A stretch of 64,000 bases of DNA from contig NZ_JANFAK020000002.1 in NCBI RefSeq assembly GCF_024721315.2, forward strand, positions 1 to 64,000, in the 5' to 3' direction. This stretch comes from Streptomyces sp. Isolate_45 (GTDB lineage Bacteria > Actinomycetota > Actinomycetes > Streptomycetales > Streptomycetaceae). Every line of letters starts with the position of its first letter. Within the stretch, counting starts at the first letter, position 1. Positions 52,781-62,371 of this stretch are shown in pieces. The position numbers and the translations under genes are program-made. The notes beneath the pieces were generated by a model. It saw only the letters and a program-made list of their open reading frames with translations. It did no database searches and had not been told where the DNA came from.

Positions 52781-53176
52781 TCACTGGTCCAGTCGGCGGT
52801 AGGCGGCGCGGGCATGGGTGATGCGGGCTGCCGCCGTGCCGGTGGTGGCGGCCACGAGCAGGCAGATGATGCGGGCGGGGTCGTGGGGGGCGGCCCAGGT
52901 GAGCTCCCCGATGGGCGGGGCGCCGAAGGCGTTGAGGATCGCCCAGCAGAGCAGCGCGGTACCGGGCGCGGCAGCGAGGCGGGCGCCGGTGCTGGTCAGG
53001 GCGACCACGAGCGACAGGACGACGAGGCCCGCGGTGGTGCCGCCCTGCCACCCGAGGAGGTTGAAGGCCATCACGACGGCCAGCGCCGCCGCGGTCGTCA
53101 GCGCCCACACGGAGGAAGTCGCTGTGGTGTCGGGAACGGGACGGCGGCCCGGGTGCACCGGTTTCCATTCGAGCAT
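52781..53176 (-). CDS. Four-helix membrane protein
   Basis: 131 residues with hydrophobic segments at about 25-43, 46-66, 69-86 and 100-117. GGAGG eight bases before ATG 53176 fixes the start, although the frame continues upstream. No recognised domain. Confidence 0.78.
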   Translation of the reverse strand: MLEWKPVHPGRRPVPDTTATSSVWALTTAAALAVVMAFNLLGWQGGTTAGLVVLSLVVALTSTGARLAAAPGTALLCWAILNAFGAPPIGELTWAAPHDPARIICLLVAATTGTAAARITHARAAYRRLDQ

Positions 53177-53470
53177 CACAGCCTCCTCCGCACCGGAACC
53201 CCACCGTTGGAGCCCCCGCCATGGTGCACCACCGGGCAGCGGTGGTCCTCCGAGAGCCGGCCCGGTGACTTCGACGGACGTGCCGTCCGGCTGGTCGGCG
53301 AGCCGTGGTGGGCCGTGTGCCATCGCCCCACTCGAAAAGGTGATGCGACGGGCTTCCTCCACGGCCCGACCCGCACCGGGCGACAGCGCTGTCCGGCGGT
53401 GCGTGATCCTCCATCACGGTCCCGAAGCGTCCACCGGTGAGCGGGCGGCGCACGCCGTCATCATGGGCTG

Positions 53471-53785
53471 GTGACTACATGGATGCGCTGCCACTGGGAC
53501 GAGGAAGACGTCTGGTTCTACTTCGAGGTCGACGCCGAAGGGTGGGTCACCCGGCAGGTCGAACTCGAAGGGCCGCAGCTGACCCCGATCGCGGCCGCGT
53601 CCCTCACCGAATGGCAGCAGGCGTGTGACACGGGCTGCCTCGACGGGTACGACAGCAGGTTCGGGATCACAGCAGAACTGCCGGTCTCCGAGTGGGAAGG
53701 CCATGACGCCGAGGAGTTGACCTCTGACGAGTTCGAGGAGGTCTGGGGCTCCGCCCGTCGGCAGATCGTGGTCGGGCCGTCGTGA
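53471..53785 (+). CDS. Conserved-looking small acidic protein
   Basis: 104 residues, very acidic, soluble, with an aromatic first half (MRCHWDEEDVWFYFEVDAEG) and a pattern EVDAEGWVTRQVEL seen in Streptomyces hypothetical proteins of about 100 residues that often lie next to toxin or immunity-like genes. GTG start; no strong ribosome site. Function unknown. Confidence 0.78.
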   Translation: MTTWMRCHWDEEDVWFYFEVDAEGWVTRQVELEGPQLTPIAAASLTEWQQACDTGCLDGYDSRFGITAELPVSEWEGHDAEELTSDEFEEVWGSARRQIVVGPS

Positions 53786-53872
53786 TCGCTGTCAGGGGCG
53801 GGCGGTCACTTTGCCCCGACCGGCCGCCTTCACCAGGCGTAAGCCGGTGATCACCGGGGCAGGTCTTCGCGC

Positions 53873-54043
53873 ATGCCCGAGGACTCTTCCCAGCTTGTCG
53901 ACGCCATCGCCGCAGCCGTGCGGAACGGGGACGACCACCGTATTTCCCTCCTGCTGGACCGGTTCAGGCATGTGGCCGAACTCCCCGATCTGATACGGCT
54001 GAGGTACCGGCTCATCGGCGCGCCGACCCGTCACGGTGCATGA
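53873..54043 (+). CDS. 56-residue hypothetical protein
   Basis: Short frame with an amphipathic pattern and good codon bias: MPEDSSQLVDAIAAAVRNGD, then HRISLLLDRFRHVAELPDLI and RLRYRLIGAP. The sequence looks protein-like across its whole length, unlike neighbouring frames. The ribosome site is weak. It may be an HTH-like or toxin/antitoxin-type small protein; no family recognised. Confidence 0.5.
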   Translation: MPEDSSQLVDAIAAAVRNGDDHRISLLLDRFRHVAELPDLIRLRYRLIGAPTRHGA

Positions 54044-54385
54044 GCACGCCCGGTGACCCGTGCGTCGGCTCCTGGCCGCCCGCACCCCGTGGAACCCGAC
54101 GCCCAACGAATGGGGCCCCAACTCCGGTTGCACACCAGGGCGTGACCCGTCCCCCGTGCGGGGGAACCGGACCGCATCCGATGGCTGATGCGGCGGAGCG
54201 CGCCGACGTGCAGCCTTGGACTGAGTTCGCCTGGTGGAACTCCGCAGCCGACGAACTCGGCCGGGCACGCGGCTCGTTGCTCCAGAGGCGGCCCGCACCC
54301 GGACGAGATCCCGTCCGCGCGGACCGCTCGGCGGTGGCACGCAAGTCGGCGGCGCGACGCGTACGCATGAGGGGGACGAGGCACA
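54044..54385. other. Intergenic region
   Basis: 342 bp with no gene that can be supported. A frame near 54181-54260 (MADAAERADVQPWTEFAWWN) is open but lacks a ribosome site. Confidence 0.4.
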
Positions 54386-55030
54386 GTGCAACAGGATGCC
54401 CGAACGACCACGGACGGCGGAACCGGTGTTCGGCGGCTGCCGAACGTGCCCCGTTGGGCCGAGGTCGCGGCCCACGCCGTACCACTGGCCGTACTGCCCT
54501 CGGGGCTGTGGAGGATCGCCTTGGTGGTGGAATTCCCGGACTGGTACGGCGAACACCACTGGCAAGCATGGGAACGGCCGTACATCCTGATGCTCACCAT
54601 GATCTCGGAGTGCCTCGCGCTGCTCACGCTCGGGCTGATTCGCCCGTGGGGCGAGGTGATCCCGCGCCGGATCCCATGGCTGGGTGGCAGACGCATCCCG
54701 ATACGCGCTGCCGTCATCCCCGCCGCAGCGGGCGCCGTCGCGGTCACCGCGCTGTGCGCCTATGCCACGCTCAACCACTTCTTCCATTTCGTGCCGCCGC
54801 TGAACAGCAACGGCGAGTGGTTACCGACGAGTGGACCGGGCAAGTGGGCCCTGGTGATCTGTTACGTACCGCTGCTCGCTTGGGGGCCCTTGCTCGCCGC
54901 GGTCACGGTCGCCTACTACCGCCGTAGGCGCGCTGACCGCCGGGGGGAACTGCCGCGGTGGACCGAAATGCCCTTCGAAGCGATGGCCACCAGGAGCCCG
55001 CCACCGGCGACCGGCAACGGTCCACGGTGA
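54386..55030 (+). CDS. Membrane protein of unknown function
   Basis: 214 residues, four or five membrane helices (about 27-48, 67-88, 107-128, 150-178). Characteristic segments: AVLPSGLWRIALVVEFPDWY, then MISECLALLTLGLIRPWGE and ATLNHFFHFVPPLNSNGEWL. Similar uncharacterised integral proteins occur singly in many Streptomyces. GTG start with GAGG upstream. Confidence 0.82.
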   Translation: MQQDARTTTDGGTGVRRLPNVPRWAEVAAHAVPLAVLPSGLWRIALVVEFPDWYGEHHWQAWERPYILMLTMISECLALLTLGLIRPWGEVIPRRIPWLGGRRIPIRAAVIPAAAGAVAVTALCAYATLNHFFHFVPPLNSNGEWLPTSGPGKWALVICYVPLLAWGPLLAAVTVAYYRRRRADRRGELPRWTEMPFEAMATRSPPPATGNGPR

Positions 55031-55062
55031 GCCGTTCCGGGCACACCTTCCGGAGGCAACCG

Positions 55063-56304
55063 TCAGGGTACGCATCCTGCGGCAGGGGTCGGTGTGAACT
55101 CCACCAGCAGGGACTTCGGCCCACGGGTGAAGACCCCCTGCTCGGCGGGGTCGTAGCCGTCGGCGGGCCGAACGCCCGGCATGGCGTCGAGGAGTTGGTT
55201 GACAGAGGTCTCCACCTCGGCCTTGGCCAGTAGCGCGCCGACGCAGAAGTGCCGCCCGAGCGCGAACGCCAGGTGGTCCGCTGCCGCGGAGAAGGCGGTG
55301 GTCGCCGTGAGGTCGTCGCGGAAGATGTCGAAGCGGTCCGGGGCCTTGTAGCGCCCCGGATCACGGTTGGCTGCTCCGATGAGGCAGGTGACGGTGGAGC
55401 CGGCGGGAATCGTGCCCCCGCTCGTCAGGACCTCGGTGGCGGACTGACGCATGATCATGTGCACCGGCGGGCTGTAGCGCAGTGTCTCCGCGAAGGCCCG
55501 GTCGATCAGTCCGCGGTCCTCTCGTACGGCCTCGAGCTGGTCGGGGTTGGCCAGGAGGTTCGAGAAGAGGCCGGCGATGGCCTTGTCCGTGGTCTCGGCA
55601 CCCGCGGTGAGCAGCAGGCTGCAGAAGGCCTTGATGTCCTCGTCGCTCATGCGCACCCCGTCCACCTCGGCGGTGCAGAGCGCGGACAGTAGGTCATCAC
55701 CGAGGTTCTTCCGCCGGTCGCTGATGATCGGCAGCATGTACGCGGCGAACTCGGCCTGTGCCCGGACGCCGGCCGCCGCGCACTCGGGATCACCGGACAG
55801 GTTGGCCGTGAACGCCACGAAGGCCCGGTACCAACCGCCGATCTGCTCGTGCCCGGACCGGTCCAGCCCGAACATGTCGGCGATGACCGAGATGGGGAAG
55901 TGGGACGCGAAGCCACTCACCAGATCGACGGAGCCGGCGGCGCGGAACCCGTCGATCAGCTCACGCGCGTTGCGTTCGATGACCGGAAGGACCTTCTCCC
56001 GCAGCTCGTTGCCGCGGAAGGCGGGAGCCACCAGAGCCCGCCGGGTGGAGTGCTCGCGCCCGCTCAGCTGGAGAAGGGTCTTCCCGTGCACGGGCTCGGC
56101 CTGCCAGGCGTAGTTGTCCGTGGTGAAGAGCGACTCCTTGTCCTTGAAGGCCCGAGCCACGTCCTCGTAGCGCGAGATCAGGTAGCTCTGCGTCGCCTCG
56201 TGCCAGAGCAGGGGAGTGTTCTCGCGCAGGGCGCTGTAGGTCGGGTACGGGTTGTCGGCGAATTCCTGGGACAGGATGTCCGGGACGTTGTGGACGGCGG
56301 TCAT
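55063..56304 (-). CDS. Cytochrome P450
   Basis: 413 residues, soluble bacterial class. I-helix LLTAGAETTDKAIA (oxygen-binding AGxET), ExxR in FAETLRYSPPVHM, and heme ligand Cys354 in FALGRHFCVGALLAKAE. ATG 56304 is preceded by GGGGGAC and was preferred to upstream in-frame starts (56316, 56334). The redox partners (ferredoxin, reductase) are not in the window. Its neighbourhood of a LysR regulator and a DHA2 exporter suggests a small oxidation-and-export locus. Confidence 0.93.
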   Translation of the reverse strand: MTAVHNVPDILSQEFADNPYPTYSALRENTPLLWHEATQSYLISRYEDVARAFKDKESLFTTDNYAWQAEPVHGKTLLQLSGREHSTRRALVAPAFRGNELREKVLPVIERNARELIDGFRAAGSVDLVSGFASHFPISVIADMFGLDRSGHEQIGGWYRAFVAFTANLSGDPECAAAGVRAQAEFAAYMLPIISDRRKNLGDDLLSALCTAEVDGVRMSDEDIKAFCSLLLTAGAETTDKAIAGLFSNLLANPDQLEAVREDRGLIDRAFAETLRYSPPVHMIMRQSATEVLTSGGTIPAGSTVTCLIGAANRDPGRYKAPDRFDIFRDDLTATTAFSAAADHLAFALGRHFCVGALLAKAEVETSVNQLLDAMPGVRPADGYDPAEQGVFTRGPKSLLVEFTPTPAAGCVP

Positions 56305-56659
56305 GGAGTCCCCCATCGGCTTGGCTTCCGTCACACCGGCTCTACCGGCGTCGTCATGTCCGGCCGTGCTGCCGTACCGCGCTCTTCACCCCGACTGGAC
56401 GGACGTCCGGCGAACTCAGCCGGGAGGAGCGGGGGTTGCGTTCGGATCGATGGTGTCCGCCCGGAGGGGTCCCTTCAAGGAAACACCACACCGTCCCCCC
56501 TCGCCAGGGCTTGGGCAACTCATCGCGGGTGGTCCGCGACCCGGCCCGGGACCCGAGTCGACGCGAGGGGCGACACGGACAGCTGAGGACACGGAGTCTC
56601 GGCGATGACCGGCTTGGAGGGTGGGATCCGGAGTCGGGCCGACAGCTGCTGTCGCGCGG
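56305..56659. other. Intergenic region upstream of the P450 gene
   Basis: 355 bp without a gene; should contain the P450 promoter and the LysR gene end. No distinct symmetrical element was found. Confidence 0.4.
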
Positions 56660-57583
56660 TCAGACGAGCATCGGGCTCCCAGGAGCGGCGGGCGCCATGT
56701 CCCGAGCGATCGCGTGTGCCGTGCGGCCGAAGAGTTCCGTCACCCGGCTGCTGCCACCGGAGCGCCACATCAGGCCGTACGCCAGAGGGTTGTCCCCTTC
56801 CACAGGGACGTAGGAGACGCCGGGTCGACCGTGGTACAGCGCGACGTGGGCCCCCGCCAGCCAAGCCCCCTTGCCGCCCGCGACGAGCGTCAGCGCCTCC
56901 TGGAAGTTGGTGATGGACGGGCCCCGCCCGATCGGCCTGCCGCTGGGGGTGCGCGTCGGCGTCCGATGCTCCAGCCAGTAGTCCGGAACGTCTCCGGCGA
57001 TCGTCAGCAACGGCACACCCGCCAAGTCCTCAAGCGTCACCGAGTCCCGTCCGGCCAGGGGATGCCCGACGGAAACGGCCAGCACCCTGCCCTCGGCGAG
57101 GAGCGTCGGTCCGCGGGTCACATCGTGCTCGAACACCGGGAATTCCGTCAGCTGAAGGTCGAAATCACCTCTCCGAAGCATTCCGTACGGATCGGAGAGC
57201 GGTACCTCGCACACCTCGACGACGAGTTCGGGGTGGGTGGCCCGCAGCTTGTCGGTCGCCTTCATCACCATTTCTCCGGCCAGGGGCGTGGAGAAGCCGA
57301 CGTGCAGGACTCCCTCGATGCCGCGTGCCGACGCAACGGCGCGCGCCAGGGCGCTCTCGATGCCGCGGTAGTGGGGTTCGAGGTCCTCGCGAAGGCGGCT
57401 GCCCAGACCGGTGAGCGCCACGCTACGGCTCGTGCGCGTGAACAGGGGAGCTCCCACGCGGCGCTCCAGCTTCTGGATGAGCTGACTCACCCGGGCGCGG
57501 GAGAGACGCAGGCGGGCGGCGGTCCGGCCGAAGTGCAGTTCCTCGGCGAGGACGAGAAAGCAATCGAGTTCGTTCTGGTCCAC
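56660..57583 (-). CDS. LysR family transcriptional regulator
   Basis: 307 residues. HTH at the N-terminus (ELDCFLVLAEELHFGRTAAR, then LRLSRARVSQLIQKLER), effector domain from about 90. GTG 57583 with GGAGA five bases before; the longer frame starting at 57706 adds residues unlike the family. Divergent from the DHA2 exporter gene (143 bp), which it likely regulates. Confidence 0.92.
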   Translation of the reverse strand: MDQNELDCFLVLAEELHFGRTAARLRLSRARVSQLIQKLERRVGAPLFTRTSRSVALTGLGSRLREDLEPHYRGIESALARAVASARGIEGVLHVGFSTPLAGEMVMKATDKLRATHPELVVEVCEVPLSDPYGMLRRGDFDLQLTEFPVFEHDVTRGPTLLAEGRVLAVSVGHPLAGRDSVTLEDLAGVPLLTIAGDVPDYWLEHRTPTRTPSGRPIGRGPSITNFQEALTLVAGGKGAWLAGAHVALYHGRPGVSYVPVEGDNPLAYGLMWRSGGSSRVTELFGRTAHAIARDMAPAAPGSPMLV

Positions 57584-57726
57584 GTAGGTCTCCGGAAATC
57601 GCCTGGGAGATGGATCGGTAAGCCCGGCTGTCCGAACGTTGCGATCATCGCTGTTGTTCCCGACGGGCACGTGGCGAAGGCTTGACGCATCACCAACACC
57701 CACCAATCCGGAAGGACTTCATCGTC

Positions 57727-59208
57727 ATGACTGCCTTGAGTACTTCGAGCGGACTGGACGCGCGCAAGTGGGGCGTCCTGCTCGTGCTGTGCGGCGCGAT
57801 CTTCCTCGAAGGCATCGACGTCGCCATGCTCAATGTGGCGCTGCCGTCGATCCGCGCCGACCTCGGACTCTCCACCGGTGAGCTGCAGTGGGTCATGAGC
57901 GCCTACGTACTCGGCTACGGCGGCTTCATGCTCCTCGGCGGACGGGCGGCCGACCTGTTCGGACGCCGTCAGATGTTCGTCTTCTGGCTCACCGTCTTCC
58001 TACTGTTCTCCGGGCTCGGCGGATTCGCCACCGAGGGGTGGACGCTGATCGTCGCGCGGTTCATCACGGGCGTCGCCGCGGCCTTCATGACCCCGGCGGG
58101 CCTGTCCATCATCACGACGGGCTTCGCCGAGGGCCCGGAGCGCAACAGGGCCTTGCTCCTCTACTCGGGCACCGCCGCCGGAGGGTTCACGATCGGACTG
58201 GTCGCCGGCGGACTGCTCACCTCCCTCGGCTGGCGGTGGGTCTTCTTCGCCCCGGTCGTCCTCTCCTTCCTCATCCTCGTCGCCGCCCTCGCCATCGTCC
58301 CCAAGTCGGAACGCCCGGACAGAACCGGCAAGCGGGTCGACGCCGCCGGCGCGTTCACCGTCACCACTGCCCTCGTGCTGATCGTGCTGGGCGTCGAGCG
58401 TGCGGCCCACGCCGGGATCACCACCAGCGCCGGCACCCTGCTGGCCGGGCTGGCGTTCCTCGTGGCCTTCCTCGTCATCGAACGGCGCTCCACCGAGCCG
58501 CTGGTGCGCATGGGCGTCTTCCGCAACGGCTCCCTGGTGCGGGCGAACCTATCGGCGATGCTGTTCGCCGCCGGGTTCTTCGGCTTCCAGTTCCTGGTGG
58601 TGCTCTACCTCCAGGAACTGCGCGACTGGTCGACGCTGCAGACGAGCTTCGCGATGCTGGTCATCGGGGTCGACGCGATCCTCTCGCCGACGCTCACCCC
58701 GTGGCTGGTCAACCGCTTCGGCAACGCCAAGGTGATCTTCGGCGGTCTCCTGCTGGCGGTGCTCGCCTACGGGCTGTTCCTCCCGCTGGGAGCCGACTGG
58801 AGCTACGCGGCGATGTTCCCGGGCCTGATCATCCTCGGCCTCGCGTTCTCCCTCGCGTACGGCCCGCTCACCATCGTGGCCACGGAGGGGATCGCGGAGG
58901 AGGAACAGGGGCTCGCGGGCGGTCTGCTCTACACCGCCTTCCAGTTCGGCGCCGCCCTGGGGCTCTCCGCGGTCACCGCCGTCAGCGTGTCCGCCACACG
59001 GGCGGAGACTCCCGCCGCGCTGTTGGACGGGTACCGGGCCGGTCTGCTCGTGCCGTTCGCGGCGGCCGTCGTCGCCGCTTCGATCAGCGCCTTCGGCCTG
59101 CGCCCCCGGCGGGGCGCCGGCGCCGCACCGTCCGCCCCGGGGGAAACCGCGCCGGACGCCGTGCTCGACGCCGGCGCCGAGCGAACCGACACCGTCCTGG
59201 CGCGCTGA
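57727..59208 (+). CDS. DHA2-family (EmrB/QacA) MFS exporter
   Basis: 493 residues, about fourteen membrane helices. Motif C region and the DHA2 start (AIFLEGIDVAMLNVALPSI, LQWVMSAYVLGYGGFMLLGG, GRAADLFGRRQMF) are clear. The C-terminal soluble tail is Ala/Pro-rich. AAGGA about ten bases before the ATG. Likely exports a drug or metabolite, possibly a substrate or product of the P450. Confidence 0.93.
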   Translation: MTALSTSSGLDARKWGVLLVLCGAIFLEGIDVAMLNVALPSIRADLGLSTGELQWVMSAYVLGYGGFMLLGGRAADLFGRRQMFVFWLTVFLLFSGLGGFATEGWTLIVARFITGVAAAFMTPAGLSIITTGFAEGPERNRALLLYSGTAAGGFTIGLVAGGLLTSLGWRWVFFAPVVLSFLILVAALAIVPKSERPDRTGKRVDAAGAFTVTTALVLIVLGVERAAHAGITTSAGTLLAGLAFLVAFLVIERRSTEPLVRMGVFRNGSLVRANLSAMLFAAGFFGFQFLVVLYLQELRDWSTLQTSFAMLVIGVDAILSPTLTPWLVNRFGNAKVIFGGLLLAVLAYGLFLPLGADWSYAAMFPGLIILGLAFSLAYGPLTIVATEGIAEEEQGLAGGLLYTAFQFGAALGLSAVTAVSVSATRAETPAALLDGYRAGLLVPFAAAVVAASISAFGLRPRRGAGAAPSAPGETAPDAVLDAGAERTDTVLAR

Positions 59209-59435
59209 CCCGCGAGATCAAGTACGCGATCAGGGCGATCAGGGCCACTGTCGACCGTCGCCACCGTGCGCGCGCCCGAGCGCTGGTGCCCGTACGGAAG
59301 ATCGCCGACGGCGAACCGTCGCCCGGCTCGCCGCGTACCCGACCACGTACGACCCACCTACCCGCCGGGTCTTCGAGCGAGGGCCACCAGAGGCCGAAGG
59401 CCGGTGGCCCGGCAGTCGGATGGGGGCTTGAGAGG

Positions 59436-60395
59436 TCAGCGGAACGAGTCGATGTTCTCGCGCACCCATTCGTCGTAGGTGCGCATCGGACGGCCGATGA
59501 TGTCCTCGACGGACGGCCGCTGATCGGCCGTCCACCGGGCGAGTTCGGCGAACCGGGCGCCGTACTCCTCCAGGGCGTACAGCGTCACGTCGATCGCGCC
59601 GCCGGGCCAGCCCCGACGTCGCCAGATCGCCCGACTCTCGTCCGGCGCCAGCTCGACCGCAGCGATGTCGCGGCCGAGGGCGCTGGTGATGCTCCGTACG
59701 CGTGAACGTGTGCTCAGCGGCGGGCCCACCGCCTCGACGACCATCCCGGTGAAGTCATCGCCGATCAGGGCCGCGGCCGCCACGGCGGCGAGGTCCTCCT
59801 CATGGATGAAGGGGTAGTGGCCGTCGCTGAGGAAGGCCTCACGGACCACTCCATCGGCGCGGACGGTGTCGGACCAGTCAGACCCCGTCGCCGGGTAGGT
59901 CCCCTCGATGACGGCACCCATCACGGCCGACGGCCGGATGTGCGTCCACGGGATGGTCGAGCGCTCCACCGCCCTCTCGATCGCCAGCCAGAACCAGGTC
60001 TCCGGCGGGTTCGCCTGCTCGTACTCGGGCCCGTGTGACGACAACACGACGATCTTCCTCACGGCGGCGTTCCGCGCCGACGTCAGGGCTTCCCGGACCG
60101 TGGACGGATGGGCACCGGCGAGGAACACGGCCTCGACGCCGTCGAAGGCTCGGGTGCACTCCAGGGGCCGGGTGATGGAACCCCGGACGACTTCGACCGC
60201 GTCGGGCCAGCCGTCGCACTGGTCCGGTTCGGCGAGCACCCGCACCCGGCGACCCAGGGCGAGCAACTCTCGCGCCAGGCACCGGCCGACGACCCCGGTC
60301 GGGCTGTTGCCTTCGTCCTTGCGCGGGCTGACGACGGTCAGTAGGTGGACGCCTTCGGTTTCCGGCGCCGTCTCATCGTTCTCGAACCTCTTCAC
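59436..60395 (-). CDS. NmrA-like NAD(P)-binding protein
   Basis: 319 residues. The start has an altered dinucleotide loop (LLTVVSPRKDEGNSPTGVVG), followed by GRRVRVLAEP, VEAVFLAGAHPSTVREAL, KIVVLSSHGPEYEQAN, HIRPSAVMGA and the C-terminal RTYDEWVRENIDSF. The layout matches NmrA/SDR-a5 proteins, but the GxxGxxG pattern is degenerate, so NADP binding is uncertain. GTG 60395 has AAAGG upstream. Monocistronic. Confidence 0.82.
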   Translation of the reverse strand: MKRFENDETAPETEGVHLLTVVSPRKDEGNSPTGVVGRCLARELLALGRRVRVLAEPDQCDGWPDAVEVVRGSITRPLECTRAFDGVEAVFLAGAHPSTVREALTSARNAAVRKIVVLSSHGPEYEQANPPETWFWLAIERAVERSTIPWTHIRPSAVMGAVIEGTYPATGSDWSDTVRADGVVREAFLSDGHYPFIHEEDLAAVAAAALIGDDFTGMVVEAVGPPLSTRSRVRSITSALGRDIAAVELAPDESRAIWRRRGWPGGAIDVTLYALEEYGARFAELARWTADQRPSVEDIIGRPMRTYDEWVRENIDSFR

Positions 60396-60537
60396 AGCAA
60401 GACCTTTCAACGCGTGCGCGTGGATCTTGCACCTGGCCCGGACACCGCACGGCCTCCGCCGTGCCGCGTGAACGCAGAACCAAGGCTGCGGATCGAAGTC
60501 GGTGAGCCTACCAGGAGCCTCGACCGGACTCGGGAGT

Positions 60538-60553
60538 AGTGCGGTCCCGCACT
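60538..60553 (-). terminator. Short hairpin after the anchored protein gene
   Basis: 6-bp arms AGTGCG/CGCACT with a 4-nt loop, about 120 bp past the stop. Weak candidate. Confidence 0.4.
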
Positions 60554-60675
60554 CCGTGCAGCCCCCAACTCCCCTCGCCGCGACCGGTGCGCGAGGTCGG
60601 GGCGACCGTCGCGGGGGAGAGGACCCCCGCCCCGGGTGGTCCGCCCGGCACCGGGTGGCCACCCGCCCGGAGCGG

Positions 60676-61116
60676 CTAGAAGGGGTCCGGGTCGATCTGC
60701 ACCCGGCCGGTGGAGGCGGCACAGACGTCCCAGCGGTCGCCGGTACGGCGCAGGTCCAGGACGACCGCCATCGGGGCACCGGCCTCGGGAGCGAGGTCCA
60801 CGTTGACGGAGGCGCTGTCGCCGGTCTCGGTGGAGGACACGATGTGGTGCCCGAAGGCGGACGCCGCGAACCCCCGCAGGGTGGTCGTGGGATCTTCCTG
60901 CCCGCTCGGGCAGTCGCTGTCCGGCCCGCGCACCGGAACGGCACCCTCGCCGCCCACGGCGTCGAGGTAGGAGTCCACCGCCCGGTGGAGCGGGCCGCGC
61001 CCCAGCGCACCGGTCCCCGTGAACACCACCGCCATGACGATCGCGGCCACGGCCGGCGGTATCCCCACCGCGAGGACCACGAACCACCGGCCTGCACCTC
61101 GTCCGTCCCTTGCCAT
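60676..61116 (-). CDS. Membrane-anchored extracellular protein of unknown function
   Basis: 146 residues. One N-terminal membrane helix (FVVLAVGIPPAVAAIVMAVV, about 12-31) and an extracellular domain with two or three cysteines (DSDCPSG and WDVCAAS) and a conserved-looking core VLDLRRTGDRWDVCAAS. GGAGG five bases before ATG 61116. Resembles the small DUF4878/NTF2-like extracytoplasmic proteins of Streptomyces; not certain. Confidence 0.78.
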   Translation of the reverse strand: MARDGRGAGRWFVVLAVGIPPAVAAIVMAVVFTGTGALGRGPLHRAVDSYLDAVGGEGAVPVRGPDSDCPSGQEDPTTTLRGFAASAFGHHIVSSTETGDSASVNVDLAPEAGAPMAVVLDLRRTGDRWDVCAASTGRVQIDPDPF

Positions 61117-61255
61117 CCAGCCTCCTTCCGCCGTGGCCCGAGGACCCGGCCCCTGGCCCCGCACTGCTGCGACTGCCCGGAAGGACGCAGCACCGCCCGC
61201 GGCCGTTCCCGGTCCGTGCCTCTCCCCGCCCGGCGCCGCTCTCTACGATGTCGCC

Positions 61256-62155
61256 ATGACCCTCCCGGGGCGGCAACAGCCGCTGATACGCGTCCTGTAC
61301 GACGAGTCCCGCAGCGACCTGCGTGCCCCCGACCGCCCCCGCCCGCTGCGGCTCTACCTGTGGGAGCCGGACCGGCCGTGCGTCGCACCCGCCCCGCTCG
61401 TCTTCGTCTCGCACGGCACCGGCGGGTCGGGCGGCGAGATGCGGTGGCTGGTGCGTCCGCTGCGCGAGGCGGGTTTCCGGGTCGCCGCGCTCGACCACCA
61501 CGGCAACAACTTCGTCGACGGCTACGAGCCGGAGGGCTTCCTGCACGTGTGGGAGCGGCCGCGGGACGTCTCCTTCGCCCTCGACGCCCTCGACCGCGAG
61601 CAACCCCTCGGCCCGGTCGGCGCCGCGGGCTTCTCCCTGGGCGGCTACACGGCGGCGGCCCTGGCCGGTGCCCGGGTCGATCCCGGGGTGCTGTGGGCGG
61701 TGCTGACCGGGGAGGTCCCGTTCCCGGAGATCCCCGAATTCCCCGGGGTTCTGGAGGAGCTGCGCAAGACGTTCCCGCCGATCGAGGAGTCCCGCCGGGC
61801 GCTGGAGGCCGCGGCGGCGGACCTCTCGGACAGCCGGGTGCGCGCGGTGTTCCAGGTGGCCCCGGGCGTCGGAGGTCTGGTGACCCCGGAATCCCTGGCG
61901 ACCGTCCGGGTGCCGGTGGGCATCCGGTGGGGCGGGGCGGACACGATCACCCCGTACGAGAGCGACACCCGCCCGTACCTGGAGCACATCCCCACGGCCC
62001 GCGGCCGCTCGGCCGGTCCCGAGGTCCGCCACGACGACTTCTTCGCGCCGGAACCGGCCGACCCGCAGGTCCGCCTACGGGTCGGCGCGGAGGCGGCCGG
62101 CTTCTTCCTGGAACACCTGGTAGGACCCTCGCGGCTTCCCGCGGCCGGTGTGTGA
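61256..62155 (+). CDS. Alpha/beta hydrolase (dienelactone hydrolase-like)
   Basis: 299 residues. Nucleophile elbow GFSLGG with Ser127, oxyanion region SHGTGGSGGEM and an acid/His pair towards the end (a candidate Asp in GGADTITP; a candidate His in VRHDDFF). Secreted relatives exist, but no signal peptide is seen here. The ATG at 61256 has no clear ribosome site but gives the proper family start. Substrate unknown, probably an ester or lactone. Confidence 0.85.
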   Translation: MTLPGRQQPLIRVLYDESRSDLRAPDRPRPLRLYLWEPDRPCVAPAPLVFVSHGTGGSGGEMRWLVRPLREAGFRVAALDHHGNNFVDGYEPEGFLHVWERPRDVSFALDALDREQPLGPVGAAGFSLGGYTAAALAGARVDPGVLWAVLTGEVPFPEIPEFPGVLEELRKTFPPIEESRRALEAAAADLSDSRVRAVFQVAPGVGGLVTPESLATVRVPVGIRWGGADTITPYESDTRPYLEHIPTARGRSAGPEVRHDDFFAPEPADPQVRLRVGAEAAGFFLEHLVGPSRLPAAGV

Positions 62156-62371
62156 GAGCCGGCGGGGCCGCCTCGCGGGCCGTTGACGAGACATTGGCGG
62201 CCGGGCGCGTACGGGTCCACCGGCCGTTGGGGAGCCGCGCGGGCGTTCGGGCCGTTCGGCCCGTGTCGGGGTGGACAGCCGACAAGCTACGACACTCGCC
62301 GGTGGCATCCGTCCTCGTCCACGCCGCACCGCGTTCACAGGGGCCGGTACTGGAAGCACGAAGGACGGACG

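Noticed and set aside
59436..61388. 650-codon frame joining the NmrA-like protein to an upstream region
   Set aside because: The upstream part overlaps two other convincing genes and has low-complexity Arg/Gly/Pro composition; the real start is GTG 60395.
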